A program made the position numbers and the translations under genes. The notes under the pieces were generated by a model. It worked only from the letters and a program-made list of their open reading frames with translations, was not told the origin of the DNA and ran no database searches. DNA of 16,530 bases from Bacillota bacterium (GTDB lineage: Bacteria; Bacillota; Clostridia; Lachnospirales; Lachnospiraceae). The stretch spans positions 1 through 16,530 of the forward strand of contig JAEYXC010000168.1 of assembly GCA_023428655.1 (NCBI GenBank). The letters run 5' to 3'. Positions 1-8,246 of the stretch are shown one piece after another. Within the stretch, counting starts at the first letter, position 1. Every line of letters begins with the position of its first letter.

Positions 1-1508
1 CCTCTTGTTGAGCGCTGATTTGATGAGCTTCGTACTTGTATTGCCGTGATCTCTTCCGCGGTCGTCTGATTCGTAGGAATATCACAAACCAGAGTTTTAT
101 CCGATAAAACAGCAACGCGGTCGCAAATCCCCATAATCTCATCGATATCCGAGGAGATATAAATGATACATGCCTTCTTCTTAGCCATATCATTGATAAA
201 ATTATAGATATCAATCTTGCTGGCCAGATCAATTCCCCTTGTCGGTTCATCCAAAATAAATACCCTTGCGCGAATCATTAACCACTTTGCAAAAATTGCC
301 TTCTGCAGACTTCCCTCACTATAGCATAATATACTCTTACTGCGAAGCAGAGGGATATTAATTTTTGTGATATAATCCAAAGCCGTCTGTTTCATAAAGT
401 TATAATTAATCACATGGTTCTTCGTAAATCGGTGAAGGGAAGGAAATGCAACATTTTCATTGGTATCCAGCTCCTGAAAGATCGAATCCTCATATCGATT
501 CTCCGGCAACAAAGCAATATTATTCCGGATGGCAATTCCCGGATTACTGATTTGTACCGGTTTTCCATTGACACTGATCTGGCCCTCGTATTTGACTGCG
601 CCAAAAAGACAGTTGGCAAGTAATGTTCTGCCGGAGCCCGCCAGACCGGTTATACCGATGATTTCTCCCTCTCTAAGCTGAAAATTAATATTCTTTAGCT
701 TATCCTCAAAGCCCAGTCCGTTGACTGCAAAAAGGACCTTCCCCTTCTTTATGTTCATTTTCGGATAACGTTCCTTGTACTTCGTTCCCACCAGCATATG
801 TAGAATCTCTTCCTCAGTGGATTCACTGATGAGCTTCGTCCCTACTAAGGCCCCATCCTTAATAATGGAGATTCGGTCTCCTATGGTCATTGTATCATCG
901 ATACGGTGGGTAATATAAAATACTCCGGCACCTCTCTCTTTAATCCTTTTTACAATACGATAAAGAAGCTCTCTTTCACTGGGATTTAGAGCAGCGGAGG
1001 GCTCATCCAAGATTACTACCTTTGCCTCCGAGATATAAGCCTTGCAAAATTCAATCATCTGTCGTTGTGCCAATCCCAGCGTCCTAACCGTATCCGTCGA
1101 TCGGATCGGAAGCTTTAATTCATCAACCAAATGCCGAAAATGGCTGTTGAGCTTCTCAAAATCGATCGTACGCAGCAATTTATTCTTATAAGGTAGGTTA
1201 TGAAAATATAGATTCTCTGCAATGCTTAAATTATCGAGCAGTGTTGTATGCTGCTGTATGAATATGAGTTCATTGGAGGAATAAAAGGAAAGACTCTTTG
1301 GCTTCACCAGCTGCCCGTTAAAAAAAATCTCTCCGGAATCCGGCTGTATCATTCCGCTGATCATCTCCATCAGAACGCTTTTACCGGAGCCATTCTCTCC
1401 CATTATCATATGCACTTCACCGGGGTATAGCGAAATATTAATATCATTCATCTTAAAATTCGAGATTTCAAGGTTGATATTTTTAAGCTCAAGCAATGGA
1501 TTGCTCAC
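1..1508 (-). CDS. Sugar ABC transporter tandem ATPase, RbsA/MglA-type (3' end off window)
   Basis: The reading frame is open from a GTG at 1508 to the left edge (502 codons), so the stop lies outside; RbsA-type proteins are about 500 residues, so little is missing. The start is fixed by AGGAGG at 1516-1521, seven bases upstream. Two nucleotide-binding domains are visible. NBD1 has Walker A GENGSGKS (37-44), signature LGLAQ (144-148), Walker B VVILDEP (about 165-170) and His201. NBD2 has Walker A GLAGSGRT (288-295), signature YSEGS (396-400) and Walker B ending DEPTRGID (420-427). The protein should energise monosaccharide uptake at the inner face of the membrane, with permease and binding protein presumably encoded beyond the edge. 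The gene follows the DeoR-type regulator by 20 nt, so the two are probably co-transcribed. The NBD2 signature, normally LSGGNQQK in this family, is degenerate here. Family assignment is secure; the substrate is unknown. Confidence 0.9.
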   Translation of the reverse strand, partial: MSNPLLELKNINLEISNFKMNDINISLYPGEVHMIMGENGSGKSVLMEMISGMIQPDSGEIFFNGQLVKPKSLSFYSSNELIFIQQHTTLLDNLSIAENLYFHNLPYKNKLLRTIDFEKLNSHFRHLVDELKLPIRSTDTVRTLGLAQRQMIEFCKAYISEAKVVILDEPSAALNPSERELLYRIVKRIKERGAGVFYITHRIDDTMTIGDRISIIKDGALVGTKLISESTEEEILHMLVGTKYKERYPKMNIKKGKVLFAVNGLGFEDKLKNINFQLREGEIIGITGLAGSGRTLLANCLFGAVKYEGQISVNGKPVQISNPGIAIRNNIALLPENRYEDSIFQELDTNENVAFPSLHRFTKNHVINYNFMKQTALDYITKINIPLLRSKSILCYSEGSLQKAIFAKWLMIRARVFILDEPTRGIDLASKIDIYNFINDMAKKKACIIYISSDIDEIMGICDRVAVLSDKTLVCDIPTNQTTAEEITAIQVRSSSNQRSTR

Positions 1509-1528
1509 TTTTGAACCTCCTGAAAATG

Positions 1529-2302
1529 CTAATCTTCATAGACATCGATTGACGTGAATAACGGAATATTGTGATCAAAAATATATTTCTTATGCTTGTC
1601 CTCCAAATTAGAATCCGTAAGTATTCGATTAGCAATACTCAGGTTTCCTACTCGGTACAGAGATTTCGAGCCAAAGTACCTAGAGAGACACACTACGGTT
1701 ACAGATTCAGCCAATTTTACAGAATGTTGAATTAAAGTCGCTTTTTTTGTACTGGAAACGCTGATACCAACGGACTCACTCAGACCGTCGATTTCTATAA
1801 ATAAATGGTTAAAGGAAAAATTCCTTAGATTATCGATGGTCATCTGCCCATAGACTGCATTCTCCTCCAAGTCTCCTCCAAGAAAGATAAGGTTATTGGT
1901 TGTGGAATGGGAAAAGGCGGATGCGATGGATAAATCATTGGTAACAATGGTCAAATTATTTCGAGCGGATAGCGCCTTTGCGATGAAGGTATTCACCGGC
2001 CCGCTGGTCAGCATAATTGCATCCTGATCATTCACCAGATGGTATGCTGTATCAGCAATCTCCTGATATAATAGGATATCCTTAATCTCTTCATTTTCTT
2101 CCCAGGCTGTCTCATCCACATAATCCATTAGGACCGCACCACCATGAGTACGCTTAAGAAAGCCCTCATTCTCCAGCTTCTCCAGATCCCTCCGGACCGT
2201 AACCTCCGTAACATTAAGGAGCTCACTTAGCTTTGCTACGGATACCTTATGATCTTTTATCAAATAGTTTTTTATGATACGTATTCGTTCGATTGCAAAC
2301 AT
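1529..2302 (-). CDS. DeoR-family transcriptional regulator
   Basis: This 257-residue protein has the DeoR layout: an N-terminal helix-turn-helix (about 23-42, with VTEVTVRRDL and the following THGGAVL) and a C-terminal DeoRC sensor domain (about 75-235, with LGGDLEENAVYG). Family members are mostly repressors that release DNA when they bind a phosphorylated sugar. The sensor domain is divergent: where relatives usually have a DSGTT-like loop this one has TSGPV (99-103), and where they usually have a D-S-x-F-G loop it has LSRYFG (206-211). Its effector may therefore differ, or effector binding may be altered. The start is the ATG at 2302; the upstream RBS (GGGAT) is weak, suggesting low expression. 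It is probably co-transcribed with the ATPase gene downstream and diverges from the ChvE-type operon, which makes it the natural candidate regulator for both. Control of the repeats at 2579-2610 is inferred. Confidence 0.88.
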   Translation of the reverse strand: MFAIERIRIIKNYLIKDHKVSVAKLSELLNVTEVTVRRDLEKLENEGFLKRTHGGAVLMDYVDETAWEENEEIKDILLYQEIADTAYHLVNDQDAIMLTSGPVNTFIAKALSARNNLTIVTNDLSIASAFSHSTTNNLIFLGGDLEENAVYGQMTIDNLRNFSFNHLFIEIDGLSESVGISVSSTKKATLIQHSVKLAESVTVVCLSRYFGSKSLYRVGNLSIANRILTDSNLEDKHKKYIFDHNIPLFTSIDVYED

Positions 2303-2368
2303 AGTTTTATCCCATCTTTATATAATCTAAAATCGTTTGAATACCATAACTAGGGCATTACTAAGAAC

Positions 2369-2397
2369 ATAATACACGATTCTATGCCAAAAAACAA
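2369..2397 (-). promoter_or_regulatory. Candidate promoter of the DeoR-ATPase operon
   Basis: Read leftward, TTGTTT (2397-2392) is followed after 17 bases by TATTAT (2374-2369), placing a start near 2362 and a leader of about 60 nt before the ATG at 2302. The -35 box is weak, in keeping with a low-level regulator gene. An isolated AAACGAA sits upstream at 2432-2438, and a related AAACGA in the leftward sense lies at 2338-2333, within the transcribed leader. Confidence 0.45.
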
Positions 2398-2535
2398 TAA
2401 GGAATATCCCCCCTGCTGCTATATCAAACAAAAACGAAAATCAAAAGAAATGAAACAAATCAGAACCTACAACCCTATAAAATAAGGCATTTGTGAAAGA
2501 TGCATAATATTCTTTCAATATATTATAAATTATTG

Positions 2536-2564
2536 TTGACATTTATAATGAGGGATGATATTAT
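2536..2564 (+). promoter_or_regulatory. Sigma-A promoter of the chvE-mmsA-mmsB operon
   Basis: TTGACA (2536-2541), a 17-base spacer and TATTAT (2559-2564) form a near-consensus vegetative promoter. The predicted start is near 2571, giving a leader of about 145 nt before the ATG at 2716. Such a strong core promoter implies control mainly by repression, consistent with the repeats just downstream. Confidence 0.75.
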
Positions 2565-2578
2565 TCTTTCATACAAAC

Positions 2579-2610
2579 ATAAACGAAATGCAAAACGAAC
2601 ATAAACGAAA
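2579..2610 (+). promoter_or_regulatory. Three AAACGAA direct repeats, candidate DeoR-type operator
   Basis: AAACGAA occurs at 2581-2587, 2593-2599 and 2603-2609, with start-to-start spacings of 12 and 10 bases, so all three lie on roughly the same DNA face. The outer two are identical over ATAAACGAAA (2579-2588 and 2601-2610). A further copy is at 2432-2438. The cluster begins about 8 bases after the predicted start site of the rightward promoter, a position where a bound repressor would block initiation or early elongation. DeoR-family repressors commonly use tandem short A/T-rich repeats; assignment to the adjacent DeoR protein is inferred. Confidence 0.6.
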
Positions 2611-2715
2611 CTAAAATAAGATTTAAGTAAGTCGATTTTTACGAATTGGTTTGGTGTGAACTATAGTTTACTATAGCTTACATAGATAAAAAAGGGAAAG
2701 ATTAAGGAGGCTTTT

Positions 2716-3891
2716 ATGAAAAGAAATTTATCAGGTTTTAAAAAGGTTTTATCTCTTGTATTACTTCTTACCATGACAGCAACACTTCTCATTGGATGTG
2801 GCAGTAAGGCAGAAGAACCTTCCACAACAACACCGGAACCCACTAAGGCTGCAGAGACTGCAGAGCCTGAAGCTACAGAGGCACCTGCTGCTGAAGAGAC
2901 CGGCGCAGGCAACTATATCGGTATTGCGATGCCGACTCAGTCCAGTGAGCGTTGGATCAAAGACGGTGCTGCAATGAAAGATATTCTTGAAGCAAGAGGC
3001 TATACAGTAGATCTTCAGTATGCTGAGGATGATATCCCGACTCAGAAATCTCAGATTGAGAATATGATTACTAAGGGAGCAAAGGTTTTAGTTATTGCTG
3101 CAATCGACGGTTCTACTCTGTCCGATACACTCGATGCTGCAGCAGCTGGCGGCGTAAAGGTTATTTCCTATGACCGTCTCCTTGTTAACACCGATGCAGT
3201 TTCCTATTATGCAACCTTTGATAACAGACGTGTTGGTCAGCTTCAGGCTGAGTCATTAGTTGATGGCTTAAAGAAGCTGAAAGGCGAAGGCCCTTATAAC
3301 ATTGAGCTTTTTGCTGGTTCTCCCGATGATACAAACTCCTTCTACTTCTTCCAGGGCGCTATGGATGTACTTCAGCCGTTAATCGACGCTGGTACCGTAT
3401 CCATTCCCTCCGGTCAGGTTACACAGGAAGAGGTTGGAACCCTTCGTTGGGACGGTGCAGTTGCACAGGCTCGTATGGACGCAGTGCTTGCAGCCAACTA
3501 TACCGATGGCAAGACCCTTCATGGTGTATTATCTCCTTATGACGGTTTATCCAGAGGTATCTTATCCGCTTTAACCGCATTTGGTCTTACCGGCAAGGAT
3601 CTCCCCGTTGTAACAGGTCAGGATGCAGAAGCAGCTTCCATTAAGCTCATTGTTTCCGGCGACCAGTATTCCACTATTCTTAAGGATACCCGTTTACTTG
3701 CTGAGGTTGCTGCAAACATGGTAGATGCAGTGCTTACCGGTAAAGAGCCTGAAATAAACGATACCGAAACCTATGATAACAATGTAAAAATCGTTCCTTC
3801 CTATCTTCTTGAGCCATTCATCATAACAATAGACAATTATCAGGAATTAGTTATGGACTCCGGATACTTGAAGCCGGAAGACATTCAGTAA
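2716..3891 (+). CDS. chvE: ChvE-type monosaccharide-binding lipoprotein
   Basis: This 391-residue protein is the extracellular receptor of a sugar ABC importer. The N-terminus is a lipoprotein signal: MKRN, a hydrophobic stretch from about 11 to 26, then lipobox LLIGC with the lipidated cysteine at 28. A Pro/Thr/Glu/Ala-rich tether follows (about 32-62), then a periplasmic-binding-protein type 1 domain. The stretch around VISYDRLLVNTDAVSYYATFDN is highly characteristic of the ChvE/multiple-monosaccharide group, whose members bind sugars such as galactose, glucose, arabinose or xylose; which of these applies cannot be read from the sequence. The start is supported by AAGGAGG at about 2705-2711. 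It is the first gene of an operon with mmsA and mmsB, separated from mmsA by a strong stem-loop that probably favours higher binding-protein expression. Confidence 0.9.
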   Translation: MKRNLSGFKKVLSLVLLLTMTATLLIGCGSKAEEPSTTTPEPTKAAETAEPEATEAPAAEETGAGNYIGIAMPTQSSERWIKDGAAMKDILEARGYTVDLQYAEDDIPTQKSQIENMITKGAKVLVIAAIDGSTLSDTLDAAAAGGVKVISYDRLLVNTDAVSYYATFDNRRVGQLQAESLVDGLKKLKGEGPYNIELFAGSPDDTNSFYFFQGAMDVLQPLIDAGTVSIPSGQVTQEEVGTLRWDGAVAQARMDAVLAANYTDGKTLHGVLSPYDGLSRGILSALTAFGLTGKDLPVVTGQDAEAASIKLIVSGDQYSTILKDTRLLAEVAANMVDAVLTGKEPEINDTETYDNNVKIVPSYLLEPFIITIDNYQELVMDSGYLKPEDIQ

Positions 3892-3911
3892 TTCTAGGTA
3901 AGATTTGTTAG

Positions 3912-3952
3912 CCAAAATGTCGGTTAGTTTATGGCACTAACCGACATTTTGG
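3912..3952 (+). repeat. Perfect 17-bp intercistronic stem-loop between chvE and mmsA
   Basis: The arms 3912-3928 and 3936-3952 are exact reverse complements around a 7-base loop. No T-run follows (the next bases are TATTAAAA), so it does not look like a full intrinsic terminator. It lies 20 bases after the chvE stop and 100 bases before mmsA. The likely role is partial termination or protection of the chvE transcript end, raising the ratio of binding protein to membrane components; that role is inferred. Confidence 0.75.
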
Positions 3953-4052
3953 TATTAAAATCAGATGATAAGATGTCTATTAATCGACAATTTTCATCAA
4001 TATAAGGCTATCATATAGCAGAATGTAGTTCTATAGCTAAAGGAGTGAAAAG

Positions 4053-5600
4053 ATGGAACAGTATGCATTGGAAATGCGTAATATCACAAAAACGTTTCCT
4101 GGCGTAAAAGCTCTTGATAACGTAAATCTCAAAGTAAGGCCTCACCAAATCCACGCTTTGGTTGGTGAGAACGGAGCCGGAAAATCAACCCTTATGAATG
4201 TTCTTAGCGGCGTCTATCCTTATGGATCCTATGAGGGTGATATCGTGATTGAGGGACAGGTATGTTCATTTAAGAACATTAAAGAGAGCGAAGCAAAGGG
4301 AATTGCTATTATCCATCAGGAGCTGGCTCTGATACCACAGCTCTCAATAGCAGAAAATGTATTTTTAGGTAATGAACAGACCGATTTTGGACCGGTTATC
4401 AGCTGGGATAAAACACGGGTTAAAACCATGGAAATGATGAAGAAGGTTGGTCTTCATGAGAGTATCGATACCAGAATTGTTGATCTTGGTATGGGTAAAC
4501 AGCAGTTAGTAGAAATTATTAAGGCCTTGGCGAAGGATGTCAAGATATTGATCTTGGATGAACCCACTGCTGCACTAAATGACGAGGATTCAAAGCATTT
4601 ACTTGAGTTATTATTGGGATTGAAAAAACAGGGAATTACCAGCATCATCATATCCCATAAACTAAACGAAGTCACGAAGGTTGCTGATGCAATAACCATC
4701 ATCCGCGACGGTAAAACCATTGAGACCCTGGTGAAGGGTGTTGACGAAATTACGGAAGACCGTATTATCAAGGGCATGGTTGGTCGTGAGCTCGTAGATC
4801 GTTTCCCGAAGCGCAATAATCCCATCGGTGATGTCTGCTTCGAGGTGAAAAACTGGAGTGCCTATGATACAAAGGACGAATCCAAATTAGTTCTGAAAAA
4901 CATTAATATTAAAACACGTAAGGGTGAGGTTGTAGGTATTGCGGGACTAATGGGTGCCGGACGTACTGAGTTCGCCATGAGTGTATTTGGACGATCCTTT
5001 GGCAAAAAAATCGAGGGCACTATTATAAAGGACGGTAAGGAAATTCAAATAAAGAATGTTAAGGATGCAATTCGACACGGTATCGCCTATACAACCGAAG
5101 ACAGGAAGAATGCCGGTTTGATCCTGATTGATAATATTAAGCGCAATATCAGCTTAACTGCTTTCCAGAAAATAAGCAAAGGTATCGTCATTGACGAGAA
5201 CAAAGAAATTCAAGCGGCCGAAGACTTCCGCGAGAAGCTGAGAATCAAATCCCCCAGCATTCTCCAACGAACCGGCAACTTATCCGGCGGTAATCAACAG
5301 AAGGTTGTATTCAGTAAATGGATCTTTTCCGATCCCGACGTGCTGATTCTCGATGAACCCACCAGAGGTATTGATGTTGGTGCAAAGTATGAAATCTATT
5401 CTGTTATCAATGATTTGACAGCTGCTGGCAAGACAATTATAATGATCTCGTCCGAACTACCTGAAATCCTGGGTATGTGTGACAGAGTTTATGTCATGAA
5501 TGAAGGCCGAATTGTCGGAGAGCTTAACGCTGAAGAAGCCTCACAGGAAAATATAATGCATTGTATAATGCAAAGCAATCAGGAGGGATACAATGAATAA
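4053..5600 (+). CDS. mmsA: MmsA/GguA-type sugar ABC transporter tandem ATPase
   Basis: This 515-residue protein carries two ABC domains and powers sugar import through MmsB. NBD1: Walker A GENGAGKST (38-46), Q89, signature LGMGKQ (145-150), Walker B ILILDEP (about 165-171), His202. NBD2: Walker A GLMGAGRT (298-305), canonical signature LSGGNQQK (410-417), Walker B LILDEPTRGID (about 431-441) and SSEL in place of the H-loop (466-469), as is normal for this family. The length is typical. The start is set by AAAGGAGTG (4039-4047). The 3' end overlaps mmsB by 8 bases, implying translational coupling. Compared with the ATPase at the left edge, all key motifs here are intact. Confidence 0.93.
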   Translation: MEQYALEMRNITKTFPGVKALDNVNLKVRPHQIHALVGENGAGKSTLMNVLSGVYPYGSYEGDIVIEGQVCSFKNIKESEAKGIAIIHQELALIPQLSIAENVFLGNEQTDFGPVISWDKTRVKTMEMMKKVGLHESIDTRIVDLGMGKQQLVEIIKALAKDVKILILDEPTAALNDEDSKHLLELLLGLKKQGITSIIISHKLNEVTKVADAITIIRDGKTIETLVKGVDEITEDRIIKGMVGRELVDRFPKRNNPIGDVCFEVKNWSAYDTKDESKLVLKNINIKTRKGEVVGIAGLMGAGRTEFAMSVFGRSFGKKIEGTIIKDGKEIQIKNVKDAIRHGIAYTTEDRKNAGLILIDNIKRNISLTAFQKISKGIVIDENKEIQAAEDFREKLRIKSPSILQRTGNLSGGNQQKVVFSKWIFSDPDVLILDEPTRGIDVGAKYEIYSVINDLTAAGKTIIMISSELPEILGMCDRVYVMNEGRIVGELNAEEASQENIMHCIMQSNQEGYNE

Positions 5601-6759
5601 AAAAGGCTCATTTTTGAAAGGTAATATACGCCAATATGTAATGGTCATTGCCTTAGCAATTGTTATCATACTATTTCAATTCTTAACCGATGGCGTTTTG
5701 CTTAAGCCATTGAACATCTCCAACTTAATTTCGCAAAATGCTTACATATTAATCCTTGCAATCGGTATGCTCCTATGTATTCTGACCGGTGGTAATGTGG
5801 ATCTGTCCGTCGGTTCCGTTGCAGGCTTTGTAGGCGCTATATCTGCTACTATGATGCTAAAGATGAATATACCGATCTTACCGACCATCATCGTTTCCTT
5901 ACTTCTTGGTTTTCTGATCGGTTGCTGGCAGGGCTTTTGGATTGCTTATGTCGGTGTGCCTGCCTTTATTGCCACCCTGGCAGGTATGTTGATCTTCCGT
6001 GGTCTGACACTGGTTGTACTGAAGGGTACCAGCCTTGCACCACTGCCGGCTGGATACACCTATATGGCCTCCGGCTTCTTACCGGAGATTGGAAAGATAG
6101 GCAATCTCAATATCCTGGCGATCGCTGTGGGTATTATAGCATCGATTTTATATGTACTAAAGGAGCTCAATGACAGAAAGAACAAGAAAAAATACGGATT
6201 TGAGGTAAGCTCGTATACGACCTTTATCCCCCAGGTACTCGGAATATTGGTAGTTATTAATGCGTTTACCTACTCCTTAGCTTCCTACAAGGGTATTCCG
6301 ATGGTGCTTGTCATCGTAATCGTACTGGTTCTTATCTACTCCTTCATCACCATGAAGACGATCCCCGGTAGACATATCTATGCTTATGGCGGTAATATGA
6401 AAGCAGCACAATTATCCGGTGTAAATACAAAAAGAGTTATGTTCTGGGTCTATGCTAACATGGGACTTCTGGCTGCCTTAGCAGGTGTCATCTTCACAGG
6501 AAGACTTAATTCCGCAACTCCAAAGTCCGGTGTTAACTTCGAGCTGGATGCCATTGCAGCCTGCTTCATTGGCGGTGCTTCTACCTCCGGTGGTGTTGGT
6601 ACCGTGGTCGGAGCTATGGTCGGCGGTCTTCTAATGGGTGTTCTTAATAATGGTATGTCCATTATGGGTATCAGTATTGATTGGCAGCAAGCCATCAAGG
6701 GCTTTGTACTTCTAGGCGCAGTAGCCTTTGACGTATACTCCAAGTCCAAATCAAAATAG
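5593..6759 (+). CDS. mmsB: MmsB/GguB-type sugar ABC transporter permease
   Basis: This 388-residue polytopic membrane protein forms the sugar channel. It has the BPD_transp_2 (RbsC/XylH) pattern: a first membrane segment at about 13-31, then many hydrophobic segments, including the conserved stretch with GGNVDLSVGSVAGF and, near the end, AIAACFIGGASTSGGVGTV. A charged cytoplasmic loop (DRKNKKK) in the middle, followed by extra membrane segments, is typical of the longer MmsB/GguB subgroup. The ATG overlaps the end of mmsA by 8 bases, with its RBS (AGGAGGG, about 5581-5587) inside mmsA, so one permease is probably made per ATPase translation event. It is the last gene of the operon, followed by a strong terminator. 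Confidence 0.92.
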   Translation: MNKKGSFLKGNIRQYVMVIALAIVIILFQFLTDGVLLKPLNISNLISQNAYILILAIGMLLCILTGGNVDLSVGSVAGFVGAISATMMLKMNIPILPTIIVSLLLGFLIGCWQGFWIAYVGVPAFIATLAGMLIFRGLTLVVLKGTSLAPLPAGYTYMASGFLPEIGKIGNLNILAIAVGIIASILYVLKELNDRKNKKKYGFEVSSYTTFIPQVLGILVVINAFTYSLASYKGIPMVLVIVIVLVLIYSFITMKTIPGRHIYAYGGNMKAAQLSGVNTKRVMFWVYANMGLLAALAGVIFTGRLNSATPKSGVNFELDAIAACFIGGASTSGGVGTVVGAMVGGLLMGVLNNGMSIMGISIDWQQAIKGFVLLGAVAFDVYSKSKSK

Positions 6760-6781
6760 GAGCTTATTCAAACTCCATATA

Positions 6782-6860
6782 AAAACAGGCTGTTTCTATT
6801 GATCATAACTTGGTTCAATGCTTAACCAAGAGTCCTTCATCAATAGAAAGAGCCTGTTTT
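6782..6860. terminator. Long bidirectional terminator between mmsB and the GerMN gene
   Basis: The outer stem pairs 6782-6791 with 6851-6860 (10 bp), then after a single G/G mismatch 6793-6803 with 6839-6849 (11 bp); an inner stem pairs 6809-6815 with 6824-6830. On the plus strand the 3' arm ends in TTTT followed by T-rich sequence; on the minus strand the arm ends in five Ts (complement of 6781-6785). It lies between two convergent genes and can serve both. Confidence 0.8.
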
Positions 6861-6921
6861 CATTTATTTCTCGTAAATCATCGATTAACGTCTATTCTAT
6901 TCTTTCTTCTCTGTTTGAATT

Positions 6922-8046
6922 TTATGAAACCACATTATCCATCCTTACATCCAGGGTTTCTCCTTCATTCATCAGTACATGACCGGACTCATAGGGCGTA
7001 CCCTCCAGAGTGATCAGCACCTTTGAGACTCCAAAATAGTTGCCGATCGTATTGGTTACACTTTGGAGAATAAGGAGCTCATAGCCTGCACCTGCATTCA
7101 TATCCGTGACAAATTCACGGCTGAAATCCACGTGAACAATACCATCCTCCAACAACTCCAGGCTGTTTATCTTCGTATTTGCACTGATCAGCGGTAGGTA
7201 GGAATCCTTTGGCAGCTCTGCTTTCATCGCTTTTTCCACCGCGGTCTGTACCTCAGTTCCGGTTGACAGGGTTAACTCGGATTGTGTGGTGTAGATTTTC
7301 TCATCCGCATCCGGATAAAATACTGTAAAGGGCTGGGTTAAGGCCGTACTCTTATTCACTTCCTTTAATGTCGAGGTTACCTCCATCCCCTCGGACCGGA
7401 ATACGGATTGCACTAGACCGATACCGGCTGCATAATAATCCTTCGTTGTATTATCCTCTCCCTCCGTGGTCACCTCCAAAGCATCAAAGCTCCCATAGGG
7501 TGTGGTGACGGGAACCTTCTCTGCGGTAATGGATCTCCATCTCCCATCACTCAATTGCCATTTGGTTCCTATGGTCAGGGGCTCCATCAGTAGTATCTCT
7601 GCTTCCGTACCGGATTCCTTATCCATGTAACTCACTCTAATATAGCTTTCATGCTCAAGATGATTTACAGAAAGTACCCCGTCCTTGATTTGAATTACTC
7701 TTACTGTCTCTGTACCACCATTGTTGGTTCTGGTCTGCAGCTTTTTGTTCTCCAGGTCGATATAGTCAATGTATCTACGATAGGAAGCATATTCATTGCC
7801 GGTTCCCTCGTATACATATTCCGTATCTCCTTCCAAAGGAAAATAATCCTCCAGGGTCAAAGCTTCCTCTTCTCCGACGGAAGCCTCTATCCCCTCTTCT
7901 CCGGGAGAAACCTCCGGTGGTAGTGTCACAATCGGCGGCGTGGTCGGTGACAAATCACCATCCCCATTCTTATCACTATCCTTATTACATCCGGTTAAGG
8001 CTACCAGAAGCGATATCATAATCATTGACAAAATTAACTTTTTCAT
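6922..8046 (-). CDS. GerMN-domain lipoprotein
   Basis: With the start chosen here the protein has 374 residues. An upstream in-frame ATG at 8058 would add MEEF, but those codons are themselves the ribosome binding site (GGAGGAG, complement of 8050-8056), so ATG at 8046 is the credible start. It then begins MKKLILSM with a lipobox LTGC, lipidated Cys20, and a Ser/Thr/Pro/Glu-rich tether (about 21-62). Residues 65-230 form a probable beta-rich domain (YFPLEGDTEYVYEG onward). Residues about 240-367 match the GerMN domain of B. subtilis GerM and relatives (VFYPDADEKIY, then VHVDFSREFV, then VTNTIGNYFGVSKVLITLEG). GerM-type proteins act in sporulation and germination at the cell surface; this one is probably a surface lipoprotein, exact role unknown. 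It is monocistronic and converges on mmsB. Confidence 0.85.
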   Translation of the reverse strand: MKKLILSMIMISLLVALTGCNKDSDKNGDGDLSPTTPPIVTLPPEVSPGEEGIEASVGEEEALTLEDYFPLEGDTEYVYEGTGNEYASYRRYIDYIDLENKKLQTRTNNGGTETVRVIQIKDGVLSVNHLEHESYIRVSYMDKESGTEAEILLMEPLTIGTKWQLSDGRWRSITAEKVPVTTPYGSFDALEVTTEGEDNTTKDYYAAGIGLVQSVFRSEGMEVTSTLKEVNKSTALTQPFTVFYPDADEKIYTTQSELTLSTGTEVQTAVEKAMKAELPKDSYLPLISANTKINSLELLEDGIVHVDFSREFVTDMNAGAGYELLILQSVTNTIGNYFGVSKVLITLEGTPYESGHVLMNEGETLDVRMDNVVS

Positions 8047-8049
8047 AAA

Positions 8050-8056
8050 CTCCTCC
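8050..8056 (-). promoter_or_regulatory. Ribosome binding site that fixes the GerMN gene start
   Basis: On the minus strand GGAGGAG ends three bases before ATG 8046 (five bases if GGAGG is the core). It overlaps the codons that would encode MEEF from the alternative ATG at 8058, which has no good site of its own. This decides the start. Confidence 0.75.
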
Positions 8057-8246
8057 ATTTCTCATATCATGATAGATAATAGGGAATGAACCTATTTCTA
8101 TTATTGCATATCCTTTCCCATTCATACATTGGACGAGGCTTTCTCCTAAGATGTTCCATTTAAGGTAATACTTTTATCATGGTGATATCGGATGCTTCCA
8201 ATACATGCCAAATAGTGATTCATTTATGACCTATTTATCAAGTTCA

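Noticed and set aside
2480..2530. Possible catabolite-repression (cre) site in the sugar control region
   Set aside because: The best stretch, around TGAAAGATGCAT, lacks the central CG and does not fit the cre pattern.
2661..2676. Duplicated CTATAG palindrome (2661-2666 and 2671-2676) as an operator
   Set aside because: Very short, A/T-rich and self-complementary; without comparative data chance is the simplest explanation.
8059..8246. Sporulation-sigma promoter for the GerMN gene
   Set aside because: I looked for SigE- and SigG-like boxes on the minus strand and found no convincing pair at proper spacing.
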